A stretch of DNA of 64,000 nucleotides from NCBI GenBank assembly GCA_934095865.1, contig CAKOKU010000005.1, positions 37,278 to 101,277 of the forward strand, in the 5' to 3' direction. Of the stretch, positions 7,876 through 15,931 are shown one piece after another. This DNA comes from an uncultured Bacilli bacterium. GTDB lineage: Bacteria > Bacillota_I > Bacilli_A > RF39 > UBA660. How positions within the stretch are numbered: the first letter of the stretch is position 1; every line of letters starts with the position of its first letter. The notes beneath the pieces are model-generated. The model was not told the origin of the DNA. It was given only the letters and a program-made list of their open reading frames with translations, and made no database searches. The position numbers and the translations under genes were made by a program.

Positions 7876-8781
7876 ATGAATACAAACGATTATTATAGTG
7901 ATAATGCACCTTCCCGTGTTAAAAAGAATGCTACTTTATATAAAAGAATAGATGCTGATACCATTGACTCTTTTGAAATGAATTCTAATAGTGTCGTTTT
8001 AGATGGAGATACTAAAACTATTGATGTTGAAAAATTAAAGAGTATGCTTGATAAACAATATCGTGAACCGGTTATGTCTAAGAAAGAAACAGAACAAGTA
8101 AAACCACTACCAGAAGAAAAAATCAATTTGGAAGAAACAAGAGAATATAATTTGGATGATATTATTGCTAAGGCTAAAGAATCAAGTACGGATGATTATA
8201 AAGTTGAACGTTTAAAGAAATTAAGTGATACCAATATTTCAATTTTAGATGATTTAGATATTAAGAGTCCGACTAGTAAAGTTAGTAGTAATCCAAAAGA
8301 GTTAGTAGAATTGATTGATACCATTAATCTAAAAGAACAGGAAGGTTACAAAACACTACTAGCGGCGGCTAATAATGATGCTACTGACGATGCTCTAGAT
8401 ATGTTAAGTGAACTAAAAGGCGACGATGAAGAAACTAAAGTGATGGGCGCTCTTGAAATTGCTGATGAGGATATTCCTTCTGTATCTGATGCTCCTGTTA
8501 AAGAAAAAATAGATGATGTCTCTTTAGATGATGTTGATGCTGATTTTGATACTACTGAGGTAGTTAGCCGTGATGAAAATATGACAGATAGTATTGAACT
8601 TACAACAACCCAAATTTTTACTAAAGATGATTTCGAAGATTTTGATGACTTGAAGGAAGCTGCTAAGCCAAAAATATTTGTTAAATTATTAATATTTTTA
8701 ATTGTTATTGCGGTTATAATCGTAACGGTTTTTGTTCTTAATAAAGTGTTTGATTTAGGATGGTTTAATTTCTTGAATTAA
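7876..8781 (+). CDS. Hypothetical acidic protein with a C-terminal membrane anchor
   Basis: I do not recognise this 301-residue protein. About 265 residues are strongly acidic and rich in Asp, Glu, Lys and Thr with no Cys, probably largely disordered and cytoplasmic. A hydrophobic helix at about 268-288 is followed by a short tail. No signal peptide is present, so it looks tail-anchored. AGAGG lies before the ATG. The following gene starts 42 bp later with no clear ribosome site of its own, suggesting that the two may be co-expressed. Confidence 0.7.
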   Translation: MNTNDYYSDNAPSRVKKNATLYKRIDADTIDSFEMNSNSVVLDGDTKTIDVEKLKSMLDKQYREPVMSKKETEQVKPLPEEKINLEETREYNLDDIIAKAKESSTDDYKVERLKKLSDTNISILDDLDIKSPTSKVSSNPKELVELIDTINLKEQEGYKTLLAAANNDATDDALDMLSELKGDDEETKVMGALEIADEDIPSVSDAPVKEKIDDVSLDDVDADFDTTEVVSRDENMTDSIELTTTQIFTKDDFEDFDDLKEAAKPKIFVKLLIFLIVIAVIIVTVFVLNKVFDLGWFNFLN

Positions 8782-8823
8782 ACATTTTTTAATTTTAAGT
8801 TAAATTTTTTCATATAGTTTAAT

Positions 8824-9519
8824 ATGAAAAGGTTTAAAACAAGAGTTTATAAAAGCTATTGGCAATTATATCTAATCATTGTTGTCATTGAAACTTTTTA
8901 TTTGATTAATATCTTAGGTAATCGTTTAACACCTAAAATAATAAATATTGTTAAAAATAATGTTACTTACTATGATAACTTATTGGTTGAAGAGTATTTA
9001 GATACAAAAGTATTAAGTAGTAATTTAATCGATGAAGTTATAGAGTTAATAAAAAATAAAAATGAAGAAATAGTTGGAATTGACTATAAAATTGGTTCAT
9101 CTTATAAAATTAGTCAATCAATATCATCTTCTTTAAATTTAGCTAAAGAAAAGAAGGATTATACTAGTTATAATACTTATGCTAAAAATAAAAATGGGGT
9201 CATGATTTTATCTTATCCCGTAGGTCTTGCTAGTGATAATATTTTTTTACAGAATTTAGGCTATAAAATACCAGTTCGATTAGAATTAAATAGTAATGTT
9301 TTAACTGGCTTAAAAACCAAAGTCACTAATTATGGGATTAATAATGCCTTAGTAGAATTATATTTAAAGGTGAGTTTTACATCGAATATTGTTTATTTTT
9401 CCTTAGATGAAAAGATAGACAGTAATTATGAAATTTTACTTGCTGCTAAGATGGTTATGGGAAATGTACCTTCTTATTTGAATGGCTATTTAGAACAAGA
9501 AAATGTTCTCGGAAATTGA
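8824..9519 (+). CDS. yunB: YunB-like membrane-anchored protein
   Basis: This 231-residue protein has one N-terminal membrane helix (about 13-31). Its C-terminal half shows the YunB pattern: a GxAxxNxxLxxxGYKIPVRLE segment, then a GINNALVELYLKV strand, then a MGNVPSYL ending. YunB is a sporulation-associated protein of unknown biochemical role in Bacillus. No other sporulation gene is seen here. No ribosome site precedes the ATG. A -10-like TATAGT ends six bases upstream, so a leaderless message or re-initiation from the previous gene is possible. Confidence 0.7.
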   Translation: MKRFKTRVYKSYWQLYLIIVVIETFYLINILGNRLTPKIINIVKNNVTYYDNLLVEEYLDTKVLSSNLIDEVIELIKNKNEEIVGIDYKIGSSYKISQSISSSLNLAKEKKDYTSYNTYAKNKNGVMILSYPVGLASDNIFLQNLGYKIPVRLELNSNVLTGLKTKVTNYGINNALVELYLKVSFTSNIVYFSLDEKIDSNYEILLAAKMVMGNVPSYLNGYLEQENVLGN

Positions 9520-9580
9520 TGAATTAAAGTCTACTAAAAGTAAAAAAGTATGTTATACTATTATTATGGTAGGTGGTAGC

Positions 9581-10423
9581 ATGAATAGTGATATCTTCAT
9601 ATCAATAGGTTTTGATACGGCTATTAAAAAGTATGTTTTATTTACAGAAAAAAAGCATACGGAATTAGCAACTGATTATTTCGTTTATGTTATTATGATG
9701 CTTTCTTTAATATATAGTAAAACGGATATTATGAATCCTTATTTGGCTAGATATAATAATGGTGCTTCGGTTTTAAGGTCTAATATGTTAAAGTATGGTT
9801 TAGCTGAAGATAAATTACATAAGTTTTTTAGTGATTTAAATTATTTTTTAGAAATTGATAACTATAATAAAGTTTATGGTAAGTATAAAAATCCTTATTT
9901 TTTATTTATATTAGAAGATTTAGTTGATATGTTTATAGCTAAGTGTAAGACTTCAGAAGTTTCAACAATGGAGAAAACACGTTTTAGAGGTCTTTTGTAT
10001 TCAGCTGAAAATAGTAATCCAACTGTTAGAAAAATCAATGCGATGTATAATACTTCGGTAAATGGAGCTTTAAGATATTATGATGCCCAAGTTAGTAAAG
10101 ATAATTTTAACCTAAGTTTTATTCCTAAAAAGAGAAAAATGTTAGATATTCGTGTGTATCAGTTTTTCGGTATTAGTTTGGCTGAATTAACTAATATTAA
10201 TAATGATACTTTAGAAGAAATTAATAATGGTATTTATAATTATTTTCATATTAATCCAATAGGTATTAGAGCAGATGATAATCTCTTAAATAAAATGGAA
10301 AGAATGAGTAATACTAAATTTAGATTGAGTAATAATAGTGGTAGTGTGAATTTGTTGCTATTTGTGAGCTTTTTTCTTATAGTTATTCTTTGTGGAATAG
10401 GAATAGGTTTAATATTGATATGA
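9581..10423 (+). CDS. Hypothetical protein with C-terminal membrane anchor
   Basis: I do not recognise this 280-residue protein. The start at 9581 is chosen because AGGTGG lies directly upstream and a TATACT -10 box lies at 9554-9559. An upstream start at 9503 would overlap the previous gene. The body is mixed charged and aromatic with many Tyr and Asn. A hydrophobic segment occupies roughly the last 25 residues (LLLFVSFFLIVILCGIG), making it another tail-anchored type. It overlaps the next gene by four bases (ATGA), indicating translational coupling. Confidence 0.65.
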   Translation: MNSDIFISIGFDTAIKKYVLFTEKKHTELATDYFVYVIMMLSLIYSKTDIMNPYLARYNNGASVLRSNMLKYGLAEDKLHKFFSDLNYFLEIDNYNKVYGKYKNPYFLFILEDLVDMFIAKCKTSEVSTMEKTRFRGLLYSAENSNPTVRKINAMYNTSVNGALRYYDAQVSKDNFNLSFIPKKRKMLDIRVYQFFGISLAELTNINNDTLEEINNGIYNYFHINPIGIRADDNLLNKMERMSNTKFRLSNNSGSVNLLLFVSFFLIVILCGIGIGLILI

Positions 10424-10701
10424 ATAGTATAAAAATAAATGATATTAATTATAATATCATCAAAGATGAGAAACATATTTTAGAAGAAATGGATATATCT
10501 GAAAAATTAACTGAGTATTTTGATAATTTTGATTATATAGTTGGTGACTTAAGTTATGGTCTTATTAGATTAAAAGGCTTTTATCAGGATAGTAGGGCTA
10601 CTTTAGAAAGTAATAAGATTAGTAATTTACAGAATTATTTAGATAAATATTGTAGTTATGGGTGTAAATGGTTTATAATTAGTAAGAAATATAAAGAGTA
10701 G
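10420..10701 (+). CDS. Hypothetical small cytoplasmic protein
   Basis: This 93-residue protein starts at the ATGA overlap with the previous stop. It contains short beta-like stretches (DYIVGDLSYGLIRLKGFY) and ends in a patch with Cys and Trp (YCSYGCKWFIISKKYK). No family is recognised. It sits 12 bp before the next gene and is clearly in the same transcription unit as 9581 and 10714. Confidence 0.6.
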   Translation: MNSIKINDINYNIIKDEKHILEEMDISEKLTEYFDNFDYIVGDLSYGLIRLKGFYQDSRATLESNKISNLQNYLDKYCSYGCKWFIISKKYKE

Positions 10702-10713
10702 AAGAGGGTAGAA

Positions 10714-11484
10714 ATGATAGAAAAAATAGAGATATTAAAAGATAATAATGATAAGTTAATGCTTGATGCTATTAGTGCTTTTGGTCTTGAATTTAATGGA
10801 GTTGTTCATAATTTTTGTATTTCTACAAATAATGAATTAGATCAAAATGGCCTCGTCAAGTTATTAGTAAGTGAGATTACAAATGGTAGTTTAGCTAAGA
10901 TTACAGATGAAGCTTTATGGGGGGAAGTAAAAAATGTTATGCGTGCCATAATTTCATCTAGTAGTTATAATTATAGTTATATAAAGATGCCTACTTCTAT
11001 TAATGCGAGTGGAGATTTTTTTCGAGTAATTGCTGTGCAGGAAGCTGCTAAAACGCAATTAATAAGTGATTATGTTGCTAAAAGACCAGTTGATACGGTA
11101 AATGAACCGGTAAAAAATGTTAGTTTAGTTGATAATCCGGCTATTTATCCAACTGATAAAGAACCTGTTAGTGGGGCAAATGAATTGACTCCTGGTATTA
11201 GTTATACTAATCCTGTTAGTCCTGTAAATAATACTGAGCCGGTTGGAGCTGTCAATGTGATGGCTTCGCCGGTTACTGATGTTCCTGATGCTGCGGCCGC
11301 TGATGTTTCTATGGATGATTTGGTAAAAGCCGCTATTGAACGAAGTGAAGAACCAACTCCATTTAATGCTAATGAAAATAATAAGCAAACTTCAACTGTA
11401 CCTCAAGTGGATGCTTCTAAGCTAGTTAATGAATTAGAAAATTATATTCGTTTAGTTGTTAGAGATGAATTAAATAAGAATTAA
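10714..11484 (+). CDS. Hypothetical protein, possible DUF1292-like N-terminus with Pro/Val-rich linker
   Basis: This 256-residue protein has an N-terminal 95-residue domain (IEILKDNNDKLMLDAISAF, later ITDEALWGEVKNVMRAII). Its pattern recalls DUF1292-type domains common in Bacillota, but that likeness is weak. Residues about 120-200 form a low-complexity Pro/Val/Asn/Thr linker, and the end is a charged helix. It has no membrane segment. AGAGGG at about 10702 serves as ribosome site. It is last in its unit, with a terminator directly downstream. Confidence 0.6.
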   Translation: MIEKIEILKDNNDKLMLDAISAFGLEFNGVVHNFCISTNNELDQNGLVKLLVSEITNGSLAKITDEALWGEVKNVMRAIISSSSYNYSYIKMPTSINASGDFFRVIAVQEAAKTQLISDYVAKRPVDTVNEPVKNVSLVDNPAIYPTDKEPVSGANELTPGISYTNPVSPVNNTEPVGAVNVMASPVTDVPDAAAADVSMDDLVKAAIERSEEPTPFNANENNKQTSTVPQVDASKLVNELENYIRLVVRDELNKN

Positions 11485-11496
11485 TATAAATATAAG

Positions 11497-11535
11497 AAGA
11501 TATAAGTCTAAAAAGAGAGATTTATATCTTTTTGT
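11497..11535 (+). terminator. Terminator after the 10714 gene
   Basis: AAGATATAAGTCT (11497-11509) pairs with AGATTTATATCTT (11518-11530), followed by TTTG. Confidence 0.8.
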
Positions 11536-11607
11536 TTTCTGCGAGTGAATAATGCCTTTATATCTGATTAGAAAGAAGAAAAAGAGTAGTAAAACAACAG
11601 ATTGATA

Positions 11608-11616
11608 TGGTATACT
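11608..11616 (+). promoter_or_regulatory. Extended -10 promoter of the polysaccharide operon
   Basis: TGGTATACT is an extended -10 element 20 bases before the wzt-like start. No good -35 hexamer is visible. No other promoter of this quality was found until 25.8 kb, so the 14-kb cluster may depend on it. Confidence 0.6.
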
Positions 11617-11635
11617 AATACTTGAGGATGGTTAT

Positions 11636-12379
11636 ATGAAAGATAAGAAAGAAAAACTGGCAATAGATGTAAATAATGTTACTAAAAGTTTTAAATTATA
11701 TTCTGATAAGCCGCAAACCTTAAAAGAAAGAATAGTTAGAGGCTGGAAAAATAGAACAGAGGAACGTACTGTTTTAAAAAATATTAATATTGAAATAAAA
11801 AAGGGTGAAACCGTAGCATTAATTGGGGTTAATGGTAGTGGTAAATCAACATTGCTTAAATTAATGACTAAAATAATTTATCCAAATAAGGGAACCCTAA
11901 AGACTTATGGAAAGTTAACATCACTTTTAGAGTTAGGGGCAGGGTTTCATCCTGATTTTACTGGACGTGAAAATATATATTTTAATGCTGCCATTTTTGG
12001 TTTAACAAAAAAGGAAATCGATGATCGCTTAGAAAGCATTATTGAATTTAGTGAGCTTGGGGACTTTATTGATAGCCCTGTTAGAACATATTCATCAGGA
12101 ATGTATATGCGTCTTGCCTTTAGTGTGGCGATTAACGTTGATGCCGAAATTTTATTGATTGATGAAATCTTGGCAGTTGGTGACCAACATTTTCAAGATA
12201 AATGTTTTGCTAAATTAGAAGAATTAGCTAAAAGTAAAATGACAATTGTTATTGTTAGTCATAGTTTGGATTCTATTAGAAAATTATGTGAACGTGCTAT
12301 TTGGATTAATGAAGGAAAAGTGGCAATGGATGGCAAATGTAGTGAAGTAATTGATGAATATTTGAAAGTTTGTGGATAG
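11636..12379 (+). CDS. Wzt/TagH-type polysaccharide export ATPase
   Basis: This 247-residue ABC ATPase has Walker A GVNGSGKS, the export-ATPase signature YSSGMYMRLAFS and Walker B ILLIDEILAVGD. The LAVGD and SSGM wording is typical of the polysaccharide and teichoic-acid export subfamily (Wzt, TagH, RfbB). It lacks the C-terminal carbohydrate-binding domain of O-antigen Wzt proteins. The permease gene follows at once. Together they would move a completed lipid-linked glycan across the membrane. Confidence 0.92.
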   Translation: MKDKKEKLAIDVNNVTKSFKLYSDKPQTLKERIVRGWKNRTEERTVLKNINIEIKKGETVALIGVNGSGKSTLLKLMTKIIYPNKGTLKTYGKLTSLLELGAGFHPDFTGRENIYFNAAIFGLTKKEIDDRLESIIEFSELGDFIDSPVRTYSSGMYMRLAFSVAINVDAEILLIDEILAVGDQHFQDKCFAKLEELAKSKMTIVIVSHSLDSIRKLCERAIWINEGKVAMDGKCSEVIDEYLKVCG

Positions 12380-12388
12380 GTGAAGAGT

Positions 12389-13165
12389 ATGAATGTTTTT
12401 AAAGAGTTATATCAGTATCGTGAATTATTAAAAACCAATGTCAAGAAAGATATAAGAGGTAAATATAAAGCTTCATTTTTAGGCGTTTTGTGGTCATTTA
12501 TAAATCCACTATTACAAGTTGTTGTTTATGCTATTGTATTTCCTTATATAATGAAAGTTCAAACAGAAAATTATTTGATTTTCTTAATTTGTGGTATTAT
12601 TCCATGGACTTGGTTTACGACTGTTATTAGTCAGGGAACGACTTGTATTACTAATAATGCTAACTTGATTAAAAAGGTGTATTTTCCGCGTGAAATTTTA
12701 CCTATATCCATAGTTACAAGTGGCCTAATTAACTTTTTGATATCTTGTGTTATAATTTTACTTTTTGTTTTACTTGGCGGGTGTGGGATATCATGGCATT
12801 TGATTTTCTTACCATTTATTGCTTTGGTTCAATATATTATATCTCTAGCTATTATTTTCTTACTTAGTGCTTTTAATGTATATGTTAAAGATGTTGAATA
12901 TATGGTTACTTTTATTATAAATTTATTCTTTTATGCAACTCCTGTGTTATATTCGACAGAAATGTTTCAGGGTTCTTGGATGATTTGGTTATTTAGACTA
13001 AATCCAATGGCACATTTAATTAATGCATACCGTGATGTCTTTTATGTTCATAGAATACCAAATTTAGGTAATTTAACTATTTTATTAATTGCTGGTATTA
13101 TTGTTTTGACATTATGCTATAAAGTATTTAAAAAATTAGAAAAACGTTTTGCTGAGGAAATTTAA
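12389..13165 (+). CDS. Wzm/TagG-type polysaccharide export permease
   Basis: This ABC-2 permease of 258 residues has six membrane helices, with family features KADIRGKYKxSxLGxLWSFxNPL near the start and RLNPMAHLINAYRDVFY near the end. The ATG at 12389 has GGTG six bases upstream. An in-frame GTG at 12380 coincides with that ribosome site and is less likely. It is partner of the ATPase before it and lies at the head of a glycosyltransferase operon, which suggests export of a wall polysaccharide or teichoic acid rather than a drug. Confidence 0.9.
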   Translation: MNVFKELYQYRELLKTNVKKDIRGKYKASFLGVLWSFINPLLQVVVYAIVFPYIMKVQTENYLIFLICGIIPWTWFTTVISQGTTCITNNANLIKKVYFPREILPISIVTSGLINFLISCVIILLFVLLGGCGISWHLIFLPFIALVQYIISLAIIFLLSAFNVYVKDVEYMVTFIINLFFYATPVLYSTEMFQGSWMIWLFRLNPMAHLINAYRDVFYVHRIPNLGNLTILLIAGIIVLTLCYKVFKKLEKRFAEEI

Positions 13166-13166
13166 G

Positions 13167-14021
13167 ATGTTTAGCTTTGTTATTTTACATTATAAGAATA
13201 TTGATGAAACTATTGAATGTTTAACTTATTTACAAAAACTTGATTTGAAAGATGCCCACTTAATTGTTGTTGATAATAATACCCTTAGTGCAAGTGAAGA
13301 AAAATTGATAAAAAGATTTACGAAAGATATTTTAAAACTTGATCAGAATTATGGTTTTGCCAAGGCTAATAATAAAGGAATAGAGTATGCAAAGAAGAAA
13401 TATCATTCGAAGTTTTATATTGTTATGAATAATGATGTTTATATTAGTGATAAAAACTTTTTAAAGATTATTGCTTCTGATTATGAAAAGTATAATTTTG
13501 ATATGTTGGGACCTTTTATTTCTTCACCTAGTGGAGAGTCGGTTAATCCCTTTCCCGTTATTAAAAATGAAGAGGCTTTAGCATCAGAAATAAAAAGATG
13601 TCAAAAACTAATTAGTATTTATAGTAATCCTTTTAGTTATCATGTATTGCAAAGTGGAATAAAATTGAAGCATTTTCTAAAAAAGCCGTTGGTGCCAGTT
13701 AATGGGTCTGAAGTATTATTAGATTCACCATTGCATGGCTGCTGTATAATTTTTAGTGAGCAATATATAAAAAAATATACGTATCCATTTTATAATGAAA
13801 CATTTTTGTTTCATGAAGAAGAGTTTTTATATCAAAGAGTTATTAAAGATAAGTTAATTAGTGTCTATGACCCAGAGATTAAAGTTTTTCATAAAGAAGG
13901 GTCAAGTATCAAAAAAAGTAATAAAAAGGAAAGATTAAGTAAGTTATTTAGAGAAAAGACGAGATTAAAATCATTATATGTGTTACTTGATGTAATGCAG
14001 GGGAGAAGTAAGGATGAATAA
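13167..14021 (+). CDS. GT2 glycosyltransferase, rhamnosyltransferase-like
   Basis: This 284-residue GT-A fold enzyme has the nucleotide-binding start FSFVILHYKNIDETIECL, VVDNNT, and the metal-site motif MNNDVYI in place of a DxD. A C-terminal HEEEF segment is typical of GT2 transferases acting on rhamnose polymers. GAGGAA lies seven bases before the ATG at 13167. An upstream TTG is possible but lies in that site. It overlaps the next gene by 8 bp. The sugar specificity is inferred only from family resemblance. Confidence 0.82.
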   Translation: MFSFVILHYKNIDETIECLTYLQKLDLKDAHLIVVDNNTLSASEEKLIKRFTKDILKLDQNYGFAKANNKGIEYAKKKYHSKFYIVMNNDVYISDKNFLKIIASDYEKYNFDMLGPFISSPSGESVNPFPVIKNEEALASEIKRCQKLISIYSNPFSYHVLQSGIKLKHFLKKPLVPVNGSEVLLDSPLHGCCIIFSEQYIKKYTYPFYNETFLFHEEEFLYQRVIKDKLISVYDPEIKVFHKEGSSIKKSNKKERLSKLFREKTRLKSLYVLLDVMQGRSKDE

Positions 14022-15930
14022 AAGAATATCAGTTATAGTTGCAGTTTATAATACAGAAAAATATATTGAAAAATGCATAAAATCATTATTAAATCAAACT
14101 TACCCAGATTTAGAAATTATTATTGTTGAAGATGGTTCAACTGATGATTCAAAAAAAATACTAAAAAAATATTCTGATAATGAAAAAATAAAAATAATTT
14201 ATAACGAAAAAAATTATGGCCTTTCTTATTCTAGAAACGCAGGATTAAAGTATGCTTCTGGTGATTTTATTGGCTATATAGATTCTGATGATTATATTGA
14301 TTTATATTATTATGAAAAATTAATGGTCTCTATTGAAGAAAATAAATCGGAAATCGCTTTGTGTGATATGAAAGTTGTTTATGAGGATACAGGTGCGGAG
14401 CAAATTTCAAAATGTTATACTGGTGAAGCGTTTAATCTTTACAATGTTATTAATAATGGTCTTGTTGCTAGTGCTTGTAATAAATTGTTTAAAAAAGATC
14501 TTATTAGTAAGTATAAGTTTGCCGAAGGAAAGGTAAATGAAGATATAGCTGTTGTAATTCCGTCTTTGGTTAATGCTAAGAAGATTTCGTATGCTAAGAC
14601 GTTCTATTATTATGTACAACGGGGCGGTTCTATTCAAAATAGTGGGTTCAGTGATAAAAGATTTGATATTTTTACTGGTGTTGAAACAACTTTGGAACGT
14701 ATTAAAGATAATAATGCGTATGAAAAATTAAAAGATGCTATTATTTTTAATCAGTTAATTGTTTTGCTTTTCTATGTGATTCCCAAAGAAACAAACTTTA
14801 TTAAACGTGGTCAAATCTTAAAAAAATATCATAATTTTATTATTAAATATAATATTAAAGATAATAAAAATTACCAAGAATTTCTTTCTAAAGAGTCAAA
14901 AGTTAATAGAATTTATTATTCTAACTTAGTTACATTAAATGTAGATAATTTAATTGCTTTAGATAATTTGTTGATTTCATTATATTATTTGTTGAAGAAA
15001 TTGAAAAGGCTAAAATATAAAAAAATAATACCAAATATTACGCTTGATGAACTAGAAGCTAAAGCTAAGAAACAGTATTTATATGAACAAACAGATATAA
15101 AAATTTCAGTAATTGTTCCAAATTATAATTATGGTCGCTTTTTATATCAAAGAATTTATAGTATTTTAAATCAAAACTATAAAATATTTGAATTAATAAT
15201 TTTAGATGATAAATCTAAAGACAACTCTATGGAGATAATAGAAAATATTGTTAATAGAATTAATAAGTACATAGATGTTAGATTAATAAAAAATGATGTA
15301 AATAGTGGTAATGCATTTAATCAGTGGCAAAAAGGGTTAGAAATGGCTCATGGAGATTATGTCTGGATTTGTGAAGCTGATGATTATTGTAAAAAAAATT
15401 TTTTGAAAAAAGTTACTGAACCAATTAGAGAAAATAAAGATATTGTTATTAGTTATGCTGATACAGGTTTTATTGATGGCGATGGAAATGTGATAAAAAA
15501 AAGTTTAATAGATCAAATTGACTTACTTAAAACTAATCACTGGCATGATAGTTATGTGAATGATGGAATAGAAGAAATAAATAATTATACGTATTTAAAT
15601 TGTACTATTCCAAATGTTTCTGGTACTATAATTAAAACCGGCAATTATGGTAAAATTTTAGAAAAAGCTAAAACATTTAGGCAGTGTGGCGATTGGTATT
15701 TTTATATTAATGTCTTAAAATTTGGTAAAATTGCTTATAATAAAAAGACATTAAATTACTACCGACTACACGGTAATAATATCAGTTCGACTATGGATAA
15801 AGAAAAGCATTTATTAGAAATCGAAAGAATATATGCTTATTTGAAAAATAATGATAAAGTAACAAAAGAACAAGAAAAAAATATGAAAGATAGGATAGCA
15901 TTTTTGAAAAATGTGTGGGGTATAAGGTAA
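14014..15930 (+). CDS. Tandem-domain GT2 glycosyltransferase
   Basis: This 638-residue protein has two GT2 domains. The first (about 1-230) has VIVAVYNTEKYIEKCIKSLL, VEDGSTDDS and the metal site YIDSDDY. A helical linker of about 120 residues follows. The second (about 365-560) has VIVPNYNYGRFLYQRI, LDDKSKDNS and WICEADDY. The second domain closely resembles the N-terminal domain of the next gene, so one probably arose from the other by duplication. Two active sites in one chain suggest addition of two consecutive sugars to the repeat unit. Confidence 0.85.
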   Translation: MNKRISVIVAVYNTEKYIEKCIKSLLNQTYPDLEIIIVEDGSTDDSKKILKKYSDNEKIKIIYNEKNYGLSYSRNAGLKYASGDFIGYIDSDDYIDLYYYEKLMVSIEENKSEIALCDMKVVYEDTGAEQISKCYTGEAFNLYNVINNGLVASACNKLFKKDLISKYKFAEGKVNEDIAVVIPSLVNAKKISYAKTFYYYVQRGGSIQNSGFSDKRFDIFTGVETTLERIKDNNAYEKLKDAIIFNQLIVLLFYVIPKETNFIKRGQILKKYHNFIIKYNIKDNKNYQEFLSKESKVNRIYYSNLVTLNVDNLIALDNLLISLYYLLKKLKRLKYKKIIPNITLDELEAKAKKQYLYEQTDIKISVIVPNYNYGRFLYQRIYSILNQNYKIFELIILDDKSKDNSMEIIENIVNRINKYIDVRLIKNDVNSGNAFNQWQKGLEMAHGDYVWICEADDYCKKNFLKKVTEPIRENKDIVISYADTGFIDGDGNVIKKSLIDQIDLLKTNHWHDSYVNDGIEEINNYTYLNCTIPNVSGTIIKTGNYGKILEKAKTFRQCGDWYFYINVLKFGKIAYNKKTLNYYRLHGNNISSTMDKEKHLLEIERIYAYLKNNDKVTKEQEKNMKDRIAFLKNVWGIR

Positions 15931-15931
15931 A

